From: Tubulanus polymorphus
Taxonomy: Eukaryota > Nemertea > Palaeonemertea > Tubulaniformes > Tubulanidae
DNA length: 64,000 bases
Assembly (NCBI RefSeq): GCF_964204645.1
Contig: NC_134028.1
Location: 26,758,153 to 26,822,152, forward strand
Direction: 5' to 3'
The notes under the pieces were generated by a model. It saw only the letters and a list, made by a program, of their open reading frames with translations, was not told where the DNA came from and searched no databases. Within the stretch, counting starts at the first letter, position 1. Every line of letters starts with the position of its first letter. A program made the position numbers and the translations under genes. Positions 25,923 through 37,833 of this stretch are shown here, piece by piece.

Positions 25923-26811
25923 ATCCTGTAATACAAGTATTATCATTTTCCCCTCTCGAACGTGAGGCCTATAGAAACGAAATGCCGACAAAACTACCGC
26001 TTTCCGGAAACACTCTAAAACCTCAGCTAGTTACAAATTGCGCCGAGTTCTGTCTAAGATCTTTTGGTCCCCAAACCCGCAGGAATCAGTCGTCAAAAAA
26101 GCTGAAAGACAAAACGGAACAAACAACTAAATCATTATAGTATCGATGTTCATCGATGTATGTCGAATGTCGAATGTTTTCGCGTGTGAGAAAATCAATC
26201 TACATTTCTGTATGTAAAAAGACGGAGCGATTTCCAATGCGACGACGAAACGATTTGCATACATAATCACTTCGCCTAAGGATAAATTAGACTATTAATC
26301 TTGTACTTCTGAAAGACGCACAGCCCGACAAACATTAAAAAAAGAACCAGTCGGTTAATTCGCTTTTGTAACTGCGTGTTCTACTCAGTCAAGTAGAAAT
26401 TCGGATTATCGTAAATCTAAGAATTCCAGGGATGAAAGGAGTGGAATTTTGTAATTATGTTTTTATCAAAGATCTATTTCATCGGAAGATTATTCGTCTG
26501 TCATCGCTTCCAATCAGCCGTAACGATCCTGTAGCTATATGTCGCGGCTGGGTGCACCGTCCCCGAACCGCAATTCATCATCTTACAATCGTAATTCTAT
26601 CATCGATAAACTCGTATTAATCTGCTACATAGTCTTAGAACTATGGAAGGCAAAACCTCCAGAAAGGCTGATGGCCGCTAATAGATGGCGTATCATCGAA
26701 TGATAACCATGAATCACATTTTTTCAATGTATCAGTGCTGATCATTGATCTGTGATCACATTTTCACAGTCTATCACGTTTCATTCGAAATCGAACGCGC
26801 AGACCGAGTAA

Positions 26812-26891
26812 CTACTAGCGACACCTGACGGATCTTCGCTTGCCATAAGCGGAATCATCGATTGCCACAGTAGCGTTGGCAGTTCCCAATT
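26812..26891 (+). repeat. Dispersed repeat, copy 1 (CTACTAGCGACACC family)
   Basis: CTACTAGCGACACCTGACGG and, further on, TTGCCACAGTAGCGTTG and CCCAATTG recur in the same order and orientation at 32746-32808, with a short insertion in this copy. Confidence 0.65.
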
Positions 26892-27306
26892 GGGTTATGT
26901 TTGATCTTTTTGCGTCTAATCTTACAGACGGTTTTCATGCAAATTTCAGCTTTTCTGTCGCAGTTTCTCCAAACACTCGTGACGAATCTTGCCGTTGGCT
27001 TGCGTGGAATAATTTTCGTTCATTGAGATTGATTTAGTTTTAACAATTACTCGCCATCAATAGAGACGCGACTAGTACTCATGTGCCTGGTTCCCACCAG
27101 TATAAGAAAAAAAAACAAACTTTTCAGATCGAAAGATAAAAATCAGAAAGATTTACATCGAGAGTTTAGTAATTTCTCTGCGCAATAACGACTTAATTGT
27201 TCAGTGGATAATAAAATTCTTCAATCGCTCAAATCGTCGATATTTTGCGCATAAAGTCTCAAAGCTCTCGTCGATTCATACGGTGTAAAACCTTCACATA
27301 TTTCAG

Positions 27307-27368
27307 CTGCTTTGACGCTCTTCTAAATATGGCTTCATCTCCGTCGGGTTTTGACGACAGTCCCCGCA
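27307..27368 (+). CDS. Candidate short 5' exon (weak)
   Basis: An acceptor-like ATATTTCAG at 27298-27306 and a strong donor (GTGAGTAC at 27369) enclose 62 nt. An ATG at 27329 opens MASSPSGFDDSPR and continues in frame to the donor. The polypyrimidine tract is poor and no following exon was identified. Joining it to the receptor exon (acceptor at 39722) keeps an open frame for a while but not the receptor's frame. It may be a 5' UTR exon, the start of an unseen gene, or chance. Confidence 0.2.
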
Positions 27369-27785
27369 GTGAGTACAATTCGGAATTAATTACGTTCGAA
27401 CGACAATAAAATTTTCTGGACCGAATTTATCGTTTCTATGCGAGTCGACAAGTCGATCGTATTAAAACCTAATGAGGGCGATAAAACTGGAACGAACTCA
27501 TCGCTAGTTATACCGGGAACAGTGTGGGAATCGAGTCCCTGGACGCGGAACCAGCTACATCCTTACAATACAATCTCACTGATTGTAAATAATATAAAAT
27601 CCCGTAATAGAAAAGTAAATCGGGTCTGAAAATGTCATTAGCTAATGATATAGAATTTAAAGTTTTGCTGATATTCTAACAGTATTCTGCTAATATTCTA
27701 TTCGACGATTCGACTATAGTCTTAACGTTCATCAATGCGGAATTATAAACATTGCTCCCGAAACCTGATGTGTCTCGTTCCTCGT

Positions 27786-27852
27786 AACGCACACGACACA
27801 GGGAAACATGTTCTGTCTCCTGTTTACCATGTTTCCCTGCATCGTGTGCGTT
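27786..27852. other. 67-nt hairpin, 25-bp arms, 17-nt loop
   Basis: Arms 27786-27810 and 27828-27852 pair at 23 of 25 positions (AACGCACACGA then AGGGAAACATG on the left). The size resembles a pre-microRNA. However, CATGTTTCCCTGCA of the right arm, with its preceding TCCTGTT, also occurs at 16013-16038, which argues for a small repeat family instead. Confidence 0.5.
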
Positions 27853-28672
27853 GGGCTTAGAATCATTATATATTTTTTCGCCATTACATAATCTGATAAT
27901 TTATTACCCTTGTAGATTAATAAACGAATCTAGCAATATATCTCAGTCCAACAACAGATGTTTGTTGATGTGTGATATCTGGATTATTTGCGCAGTTGAT
28001 ATTGCACTGAAGCTGTTATTGTTGTAAACGTGAACAACGTGTCTGATGATTTCAGGAAAATGATTCCCGACTTGTATCAGACTTCCTACTTAAATGTACG
28101 ATTTGCGTGACTTTTCTATTTGATCGCGGTTATTTACATAGAAACCCGACACAGACACAAGCGAACGATTCATATACGAACAAGCCTCCCGAACCAACAT
28201 CTTCAGAACAGGCGCTTATTCGAACATGAATACAATATTCTAAATCTATTCCGATCAGAATGTTTCTAAATCCCTTTCTAATCATTAACGCTATCATTTA
28301 GCTAGTTTTGAGAAATCTATGAATATTTTCATTGTCATTAGAAAGTAGATTTATGCAGCAACTGATCCCATTTGAACATATTACAGGTTGTTTGAATAGT
28401 TGACGTAGTAAGGGGTCTTTAGGTATAGATTTCTTGGTTCTTAAATCATGGGGAATGCCTACAAAACCATATTGACAATTTCACATGCATAATAAACGGT
28501 GATAAATTGTTGTTTTTGAAAATGTGAAAATGGCAGTTGATGATCCCTGTCGAATTATCGCCCGTTAATCCGCCTCATTCGGATTATCCAGGTCTTGTAT
28601 TAGTGTTTGATAACCGAGTGTTGAATTCCGTGTAAGGAGTCTGAGCGCAGTGCGCCGTTAGAAGATACTACA

Positions 28673-28693
28673 GTCTCTCTCTCTCTCTCCCTC
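28673..28693. repeat. (CT)n microsatellite
   Basis: About ten CT units followed by CCCTC. Confidence 0.85.
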
Positions 28694-29499
28694 TTACAAA
28701 CGAATTTCATATTTTCTTATTTTCAATGATAACATTTACGTAACTATTCCACACAGTGTTATTATACATACATATATTGCCGTGTGTTTTTATACGTGTT
28801 TATATACACGCGTTCGTGAAACGGGCACCTGCTCGCGTTCATGTCACGGGCACCTGCTGTTATTTGTATGGCGTGAAAAGCTAATTGTATCGAATCAATT
28901 GAATTCAAACGATCGTTAATTACGAACACGGAATTTACGAGTTATATCTCGTTAGCTTTTATAGAGTGTGGCTTTCTGCTGCATTTAATCAAAATGCTTT
29001 AACGTCGATTGAAAAAAATATGTAGACGGGTTCTGCTGCGCTCAACCAGGTCCAAATGAACATTGCGCCTGCACCAAAACCATGTCTGTGGTGTCGGGTA
29101 TAAAGCCGACAAATGAAATTATAGACAGATAGGAGATCCGAAGAAGTGGTGGCGATCAGTTTGTTCTAGAGCAGTCAATACCATTTTTTGCTCGGAATGA
29201 ATGCTAATCTTGGTAATAGAGCGTCTGTTTAGCGTTGGAAGTCTGAAGTTGAGCGAAGACAGCGGAGGGACAATTCTAGTCATGTTTATCCTTTCTGCTG
29301 AGCTTAAAAGTCGACCTGTTTACTACCTATTGTACCCTGTACTTTATTCAAAATCATGATCAAACTAACCATAACAAACCCGACAGTTATAGAAATGGAC
29401 TGATTGCAAATTTTAAGTTTACACAAGTGAACCGGCCGATTATGAGAAACAAGCTATCATTTTAGCCTGGATTTACTTTGGATGGCTGGATATGATCCT

Positions 29500-29525
29500 T
29501 ATATATACGTGTGACTCGGTAGTCA
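29500..29525 (+). promoter_or_regulatory. TATA plus TCAGT initiator (weak candidate)
   Basis: TATATATA at 29500-29507 is followed by AGTCAGTTCT with the initiator A at 29525. A donor-like AACAAGTAAATA occurs about 80 nt later, so a non-coding first exon of the receptor gene is conceivable. This is inference only. Confidence 0.18.
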
Positions 29526-29783
29526 GTTCTACCGCCAGCTAAAGCGTATAGCAGCTACATATCTTAAATATTATTCAACGATAGATTATTGTGTTAACGA
29601 GAACAAGTAAATATTTTTAATCGGACACGAAATGTTCGATATAAGACTTTGCGGTTACGGTTTGTGTGTTGCCCAGTATTCAATTACTGCTGCTTCCTCT
29701 ATCGTAGAATAATAAAAGAAAGAAGCGAAACGACGACAAGATTCGCGTTTATTGAACATAGCAATACCAAAGATTATTCGACG

Positions 29784-29816
29784 TGGGGGGAGGGGGGAGA
29801 TGGGGGGAGGGGGGGA
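29784..29816 (+). other. G-quadruplex-prone G-run
   Basis: Four runs of six or seven G separated by A, AGAT and A within 33 bp on the plus strand fit an intramolecular quadruplex pattern well. Confidence 0.85.
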
Positions 29817-30341
29817 ATGCGCTGATTAAATGACGAAACGTTTTTATAGTCCGAACTCTCTACACTAAATATCAATGTCTCGATAAGGGATTAATGGAGC
29901 GTCAAACGACGTAGAACTAAATTCTGGATTTTCGTTTATGCAAGTTTAGTACAACAAACATTTAAAAGTGTTAACACATTTACTTGTCGCAATTGATAGC
30001 GAATGGATAAAAGAAAACCGTTTCGATAACAGAAGCCATTGCGACCATGAGATTTTGATGAAGTCAAGATTTCGACCAACCCCAATATCAATGTATAATA
30101 AAAACAAGGGTGGCAACTAATCGCCAATCTGAAAATGATAACTCCACTTTAATCGGATGTAAGATATATCTTTCTCTTTTTGGTGTCATCGAAACTTTCT
30201 GTGTTCGCGGTCAAATTTCAATCAGGCGGCGCCGAGGAACACGTTATGTTAATCCGTTTAAATCCCTCTTCACATATTGTGTTAACTCTCAATTTCCGGT
30301 TATACCGATTAGATAAATACCTCTAGACACAGTAACTAGTG

Positions 30342-30412
30342 TCGGGGGTTTGGGCGCGTGTGGGGCGTGTGGGGCGTGAGGGGCGTGAGGGGCGTGAGGG
30401 GGGCGTGGGTGT
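30342..30412 (+). repeat. G-rich 10-bp tandem repeat (GGGGCGTGAG)
   Basis: Units of GGGGCGTGTG or GGGGCGTGAG repeat about six times, each with a run of four or more G, so quadruplex formation is possible here too. Confidence 0.9.
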
Positions 30413-30509
30413 ATTGTAGACGTTTCGATCTGTATAATGCTACTTATTTCGTATGCATTAATGAAAACGCTTCGGTAACTTCTGTCGAATCGTCTGGAAC
30501 TGTTGTACG

Positions 30510-30571
30510 GTTAACGACTATCCAAGCCGACATGTCGACTGTTAACGACTATCCAAGCCGACATGTCGACT
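30510..30571. repeat. Perfect 31-bp tandem duplication
   Basis: GTTAACGACTATCCAAGCCG plus ACATGTCGACT occurs twice with no change, implying a recent event. Each copy carries GTTAAC, ACATGT and GTCGAC palindromes. Confidence 0.95.
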
Positions 30572-31119
30572 GATTGTGATGCGATTTTCCACGGAGCATT
30601 CATTTAAACACTTCTTTCTTACTGTTTCATTTTAAATGAGTTTGTATGCCTTTTACTGGTTGTTCTTTGATTTTCGGTATGGTTGTGCGCGCGGTGGTCA
30701 AAGGTGGTCGCGTTAAGGCGAACTAACAGACGCGAGACGACCTTCACCTTCACTTCACGCTGACGTTTACTTCGTCTACAAAGAATCGCGCGCCGTTTGT
30801 CTCCAAAAAGTGTCGTGAGCAGGAAGTTAATAAAGACTCATTGCATCCATGAACCTTTTTGTGAGACGATTCTGTGTTTACATTAACAGTCAAACACGAT
30901 ATGAGAATCACATTACAGATCCATGCATTTTCTAAATACATTTTTTTTCTTGTTAATAGCAAGTTTCGAATACTGTCTAGAATATTCATAGAGTGAATAG
31001 GTGAACAAAAATACTATGCGGGTAATTCCAAGCGGTTATATATAACGCACAATCTGATTTGTCCACTTGTTTTCACCCAGCATTTCAAACCTGCGATTGT
31101 ACCAACAAAGGGCTACGTT

Positions 31120-31182
31120 AGGCTAGGTTTCGTCCAGTGATGCCATCAGGTTCTAATCCCAGTCGAGGGAGGACACGTCCAT
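31120..31182 (+). repeat. SINE-like fragment, same family as 1951-2055
   Basis: GGTTTCGTCC, GATGCCATCAGGTTCTAATC and CCAGTCGAGGGAGGAC follow the order seen in the copies at 1951-2055 and 36998-37056, with a mutated B box. Confidence 0.5.
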
Positions 31183-31400
31183 GATATATCGCATGAAATA
31201 AACAGAGAACTGACTATGAGTTTGGACGCGCCGCCGCCGTCCTGCATCAGGTTTCAGAGAGTCACAGAAACCTCACCAGACCCATTATTTGAACCGAACT
31301 CAGCTGCAAAATCCGAATTACGAATAAAATACACTCAATACCGGACACATGCCAGATGTTCGAATGAAATTTTCAGACGAGAAAATGACTTCGATCTTAC

Positions 31401-31492
31401 GGTAACTGATTTTCCGAAGTGCTCGCTTCATCGAGAACAAGGACACCGAGATATACACCGGCGAGATAGAGCGCCATAAACACCAGGTCCAT
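31401..31492 (-). CDS. Candidate signal-peptide exon (weak)
   Basis: On the minus strand TTTACAAATGG gives a good start context. The frame reads MDLVFMALYLAGVYLGVLVL then DEASTSENQL, a hydrophobic core with small residues before an acidic stretch, as in a secreted-protein leader. It reaches a possible donor (CC, then GTAAGA, at 31400-31395) after 92 nt; without splicing it stops at TAA after 31 codons. No partner exon was found, and the exonic side of the donor is non-consensus. Confidence 0.18.
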
Positions 31493-32745
31493 TTGTAAAA
31501 CGCGCGCAAAAACATTTTAATTTTCAAGAGAAGAAAATGAGAATTCGATGAGATGCCGTAAGTTGCGGGCTTCCGACGATTCGGTAATTGAATTTGTGTA
31601 AACGGCAGGAATCCGTGAGTCCAACGCGGGTGGCTCGCGTAAAATACAACATTACCGACGAGTAATGACGCGGCTTGAGTGCATCGCAGTTTTTCTTTCT
31701 TTCGTCGATTTTTAAGCAGAATGAATTGTAAAAGCACCCGAGTAAAAGCCTTCAAAACGGATATGGAATGCGCTAGTTGTATTGAGGCTATAATTGAGGG
31801 ACTGTTTCAGAACGGCAGTTGGAAATGGTTTCAGGGTGTGAAAATGGGTCGAGACACGCCTCATCTACAGCTCGTCTCAGTGACCGTATTCAATTCAGTT
31901 TTTGATAAAACACATCAATAACTATCGTTATATTACAAGTTCAATAAGTTGAATCGATGACTACTTTATTTATACAGTTAACGACGATCAAAGCTGTAAA
32001 TATTGACGAGAAATGTTAGATATATGACGACGGCGGTGACTGCGGCTGCGCGCTGTAGGGAGAATCAATCGTAACCGCGGGTTACTCTTAAACTGGTGCA
32101 TCTATAGCCTGATTAACTTCGCGTGGAAAGTGATGAAATATCATTAAATTATCCGATATCGAATTTCCATGTTTCTCCATATGCAAACAGCCCGTTCAGC
32201 CGAGAAGTTTCCTCGGGTTATTTTGCAAACACCCACGAATACCGCGACGCGGTTCTGAGTCGCGAGTTTCACTTCAAATACACAATCAGTATGGTTAATT
32301 TCATCCGCAGGGTTGTTTTTAAAATGTTTCAGAAGTTGATAACCTTGATTTGCGTATATTCGACCTTTCGGTCAAGTCAGGAATACCAGTTATGGAAATG
32401 ATACATAACACGCCAAAACGCGTGAGTTGCGGTTTGGGGAAGCCCTGGTAAGTGAGTAGGCGACAACACCAAAAACAATGATATCTGATTTAATACAGAC
32501 TCTCGAAACTCATTAATGGTTTACGTCTTGTTCCCACCAGATGGCGCAACAATTCACTGCGTTGTTCGTTGTAAAAATCAGTTCATTCTTAATGAAATTT
32601 GAACACGATTTTTAGGCTTCAAAATCCGAAATTGATCAAACAAGTCATCGAGCCATGTAGGACTCGCGTTCTGATGCATGATATACAATTCACTGCTAAT
32701 TGATTTACAAATCAGAAATGTTGATTTGAAGCGTGGTTACCCAGT

Positions 32746-32808
32746 GCTACTAGCGACACCTGATGGAATCCTCACTTGCCACAGTAGCGTTGCCGGTACC
32801 CAATTGCC
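32746..32808 (+). repeat. Dispersed repeat, copy 2 (CTACTAGCGACACC family)
   Basis: Matches 26812-26891 in order and orientation: CTACTAGCGACACCTGA, TTGCCACAGTAGCGTTG and CCCAATTG. Confidence 0.65.
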
Positions 32809-34414
32809 AGTGAATTAGGACTTGGACTCGCTCAGTTTGAGACTGAACCATAGATCAGCTGACTGGTTTGAGTAAAAACTGGCCCCCAGTTGAGATTGAG
32901 ACTGATTACGATGAGCTACACACACATTATCATCCGTATGATAGTGACGGCCAGAAGATTGATGACGTCACGTGCCACGCGATGTGCTCGTCATAAAAAT
33001 GAGACCCGTTCATTATGGCGTAGAATGGACAATGATACATTCACTTGTTTATCATCATAGCTGATATTTGGAATTCTGGCCACATCTTCATCGGTTCGGT
33101 ATAAATGTTATCACAATATGAGTTGACACGGGTGGAACGGCCGACAGGAAATGAGAAAACTAGTGAATTCCTTCGTAACCCGCTGTCTGGAAGCCTGGTA
33201 AGGCACGTCATTTACTTTTTACCGAGGCGGTTCTTCCCGACAGGGGTACTGCGCAATAAAAACGGGCGATAGGGGACGATTGGTCGTCGGTTTTATTTAA
33301 TGTCGGACTCGTGGTGATCAGCTCGCCGAGTTAGACTGATATATCGTTACAACGATCACGATCGGCGAAAAAAGCTTTTTTTATGGGGCACAGACAACGG
33401 CTGGTTCCCGTTGAGCTCGTGACCGGAACCGAAGAAGTTTTAGACGGATTGATTAGTTAGAAATTAAACATTTGCTTTGTACGTTTGAAATGTGTTGATT
33501 TATAGTTATTATTCTCGAGAAATATCGAATCGTCTCAGCAATAAATCAGATCAATTGACGAGGTGTGACGTGTAAACTACCCTAGCAAAATTACTATAGT
33601 CTTGACAATTCCATTCTGAACTTAATCCATTTATTTAACGTTTGTATCTTTTCTGAAAGTTAAATGCCAAACACTTATACCAGAGTTCTACATCATATAG
33701 GCGAAAAATGCGAAATATTTTGGCTAACCGATAAAATGTAAACGTATCATATAACAAAATATCGGTGCTCAAAATAGTCTGTAAAAGCAAATATTTCAAA
33801 TTCATATTCTAGATTTCGATTCGCAATTTCGAAGTTTGAAACTTATCTTAACTTATAAAAACATAGAATTGAATTTGATGAATTAGCGCATATTCACTGG
33901 CGTTCAATCTGGCGACTTGTAACGCGAGTAAAAACTCGAATTATCTCGACGAATTTCATTCGTTTACGAAATTGTTGTCAAATGCAATTTCACGATATCG
34001 AAAATTCCTGTTTATCTAATTTAAAGCCACGTGATTTGATATGATTGTGAAATGAAAACTCGTTGTCATGAAACTGCGAATGATATCAGTGAAACTATCG
34101 TGGATTTTGATGAACAGATGCGAGACGTTGAAAAAGTGTTTACACTTATTAACTGATATTTTTACCAAGTCTGGCGTCATCTGATTAAAATTGTGCATGA
34201 CGCAGGTCAGGGGTTAATGGGTTACGAAGAACCACCCAAGATCCGAAAAAGGTCCGCTTAAAAAATTGAATTTGTTGAAATTGAATGAATTCTCAAACTT
34301 GTATCCTGGTCCTATAAGTCCTCGGATACTTAGAACTGGCATTTAATTCCATCGGGATCTTATTTGCTGTCACAGCATAAAATGGCTACCTTCGGGCACC
34401 ATTTCAAAAGGAAT

Positions 34415-34569
34415 CATTCATTTATTACGTACGCATAAAATTTGACTTTATCAACACCCTCTCGCTGTGGACGCAAAATCGGCCATTTTCTCATATACAT
34501 TAAGCATTACAGTACGCAATTGCACTGACCCCCTCCCCCTCCCCTAATGCGTACGTAATAAATGAATGA
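34415..34569. mobile_element. MITE with perfect 23-bp terminal inverted repeats
   Basis: Arms 34415-34437 and 34547-34569 are exact complements (CATTCATTTATTACGTACGC core) around a 109-bp centre that ends in a C-rich tract. There is no coding capacity and no clear target-site duplication at the arm edges. The perfect arms suggest recent mobility or strong conversion. Confidence 0.75.
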
Positions 34570-34731
34570 CCCGTTAGGACCCTATCTCAAGGATAATGAA
34601 TCACCCATAAAACCACGCTATACGGGCCTGAGCCTTTGCCTAGATATATGAACCCAATAGCCCTATCCTGCATATAAACTTAAGCCCAGCCTTTCATCAA
34701 ACAGAGCTCTGCAATTTTCCATTAGATTTGA

Positions 34732-34766
34732 GCAATTACGGATAAGTAATACTTATCCGTAATTGC
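34732..34766. other. Perfect 16-bp hairpin with 3-nt loop
   Basis: GCAATTACGGATAAGT (34732-34747), AAT, then the exact complement (34751-34766). It lies about 160 bp from the MITE and could be a foldback remnant or a palindromic binding site. Confidence 0.9.
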
Positions 34767-36825
34767 GCGTATTTCTTCGTCCATTCATGACGTCACGTTC
34801 TCCGCAGACGGCAAGTACTTCTAACGTATCGATCACGTGATAGGTGTCATTATCATTACGAAACTGATAGAAACCGATTCTAATATTTTTGATGGCAAAA
34901 ACATGTTCTCTCATGTTCCTCATGTTGACGTTAAGTGCACGCGCTGAAATCGGCCTCCTGTATTTTCTCTGCGTAAATATCAATGGCTGGTTTAATGTGC
35001 GCATTAGACCCTAATGACTCGTGACTAGCAGGGAATGTAATCGACGAGATTGTGAAGTCGGCCGTTGTTATGGTTCATTAGGGACCGCGATGTGCCATTT
35101 CATAACTCTTCAATAATTCAAATATAATTCAATCGAGTGTAGAAGAACACGCACGGGTCATTGATTCATCATTTAGTAGTAGATGTTTTATTACTGTACG
35201 TGAACATTAATACCTGTCGACACTAATCTCATTAACATTCACCATGTTGTTTTTTTTCTTTACCCTCACTGTCTGCGGGCAAAGTGTTCAAGTATATTTC
35301 AAGCAGAAAGATTCGTTGCCTGCTAATTCCTGTTAATTTCAACAATATTATTTAATTAATCTACACTTGTCCGGTTTACAAGTTGACCTCCTACTACTGA
35401 ACTGTGTCGGCGCGAGGCTTCAACGGGAACCAACTAAAACCTAGCAAGTGAAGAAAGCCATGTTAATCAATGCATACTCAATAAAATGGAGGGGGGGGGA
35501 AACTAGTGTTCCTTACATGACTCAATCCTGGACTCACCATTTTCAACATCAATTGGATGATCCGCGGGTATTTTTCAAATTGCAAAACCGTTAGCAGAAT
35601 GAGCTTAAATAAAGTATCGACAGAAACCATAACGGTTAATTGGCTCTAGCTTAGTAATACAACATATTCATGTCGCAAAACTTATATTTAGGTCCATAAT
35701 TTCTATAGAAAATGACATCAAAACTCATATTGTATCTGAAAGATCGTTGGTCATCGTGATAATTCAGGAATCAGTGGAGAATAAAGGCTTATCACCTTCG
35801 GAACCCCGGAGCAGTAACTCTTATTAAATCAGTATCAATACATCACATTCAACGTATATGACAGATTGCCTAGTGTTTCTCAGGCGGCAGCCGACCAACA
35901 TCACGGGGTCCATCCTCCGTCGATGGCAATCCGCAGTTGCCAATTTCGTGTGTTGTTTAATATTACAATAGATTCCTCTTTGCTCTTTCGGCGATGAAAC
36001 CGTACATGAATATTCTAATAGTATGAACTCGTTTGCGAAGTGTTATATGAATTATATGGATGGTTGCTCGCGGGGAAATAGACACCCGGGATGAGGAAAC
36101 TATTCACACTGAGCACAGGGCGACTTCAACTCGCATTCACGCGGGAAAATGTTCTATTGGAAATATACCCGGCAGTTGTGGGGAATCCCAACGGAAGACA
36201 CAACCATTATTAGTTTCTTAGTAAAAATGTTTCATCTTATATTTCATGACGGCTTGTCTCTTCTTATCGTAAAACAAATCGTTTTCGCCAAGCCTTCACG
36301 GAGAACACCGACGGGTATAAAAACAAGACCCGAGAAACTAGATCATTTAGTCAAATTTGTTACTTCGGAAATGCTGATCTAATTTCTTGCGCATTAATTT
36401 TCGAAAGTTTTTGTGATAACATTAGTTTTATCAGTCGCTGTCGGCTTAATTCCAAACCGTCATAGTGACACGTGAAGTAGGCTACGTGGAGAACAGTTGT
36501 CTGAGATCGTGCCCAATAACACCTGTTTGTGTAATTCTAATGGATTGAATTTGCCACGTTTCGTATCCGAGCGGAGAGACAAGTTTTATGTCTCTTCGTC
36601 TCGTTCGAAAAGCGTTTAACGATTCTAATCATTCCCGAGCCCTTGGAAAAGAATATTGATCGAACTGCGTCAAATCTCTTAAACCGGTGTCTTGTGTCTT
36701 TGAAGTATGAGGTCGCACTCTTGAAAAAGCCGCAGGGTGTCCAGAATTGCAAAATGAAATAAATAACTTGCCGCCACCTGGCCCATCGATTTCCGGTATT
36801 GTCCATTGTACGGCCGCTCCTTTCT

Positions 36826-37056
36826 CAGGGATTCGAACCCGAAGGCAGCATCGAGACTCGGCCACGGCACGAAACCCTGCCATGCTAGACCGGGTGCGCA
36901 GGTACATGCGAATACCTGCGACACCAATCAGATTGCCCGTTGTATATATTATCACTGATATGAAGCAAATTTCACGGATAAACTATGAACGGTAAAACCC
37001 GGGTTTCGTGCCGTGGCGAGTCTCGATGCCATCGGGTTCGAATCCCTGCCGAGGGA
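36826..37056. mobile_element. Inverted pair of tRNA-related SINE units
   Basis: The left unit (36826-36877, minus) and right unit (36998-37056, plus) share GGGTTTCGTGCCGTGGC, GAGTCTCGATGC and the B box GGGTTCGAATCCCTG. They face tail to tail across about 120 bp. An A-box-like GTGGC-GAGTCTC precedes the B box, as in tRNA-derived SINE heads. Neither unit folds as an intact tRNA. An RNA through both would form a stem of about 50 bp. Confidence 0.6.
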
Positions 37057-37833
37057 AGACGTTCATCCTCAGTCCGGAGGTACAGTAACACCACACACTG
37101 AAACCTGCTGCTCATTACGTGATTCTAGATTATAATAACACAACACATCTAAGTGTATTGATGCGTTACAGATCGATGTCACCTCGTGGGAATATCTCAC
37201 CTTCGATTCAAGAGTCACAACACGACGCGTCCGACTCCTGAATATGCGTTACCACGGCTCTGTATACAACCAGGGAAGTGTTCCCTGATACAACCAACAC
37301 CAGCCAACTCAATAATGCAAGGTTTACCGCCAAAGTCAGTTACCGGAAAAAGAGCCAATAATTCGATAATGGCGATCAATACAATCGATAAAATCAGCGC
37401 AGTTTCTTTCTGCGGGAATGGATCGGAAAATATCTCCGCAATCTCTCATGTCAAATGTCTTACGTACATGTTTATCTAGTCAATATCTGTACCGCTTCCA
37501 GACGATTTTAGATCATAATATCTTAAGCGCATTTCAGTCCGCCAGACCATGAACTAGTAGATAGCCCGTGCAGTAAACTACATGGCAATCGACTCTTCTC
37601 TCAGACAATGGTTTAAACCTGGAATCCAGGACCCAGGGTGGATTTAATTGGATCCATAACTAGGTTGATTCATTTCTGATGTTTTAAAAACTTTGTAAAA
37701 ACTTTGGAACTGGATCCAAAGGGCCAGCGTTTAAAAGTTGGTTAGGATAGCCAGAAGTAGGCACCATTGTAATCATCACTACATTATTTGCCTACTGTTG
37801 ACCTTCATTAACCTACTTTTGAGCTACTGCGAT

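Noticed and set aside
25509-25991. 160-residue Ser/Leu/Pro-rich minus-strand frame
   Set aside because: Its middle is the 19-bp minisatellite and its ends show nothing conserved.
31216-31755. Overlapping frames of 87 and 145 residues on opposite strands
   Set aside because: Neither shows a family motif. Only the short signal-like minus-strand start at 31492 was kept, as a weak candidate.
36826-37056. Functional tRNA gene
   Set aside because: Good B boxes are present here and at 1951, 8397, 44537 and 48115, but none has a closing acceptor stem and anticodon arm at proper spacing.
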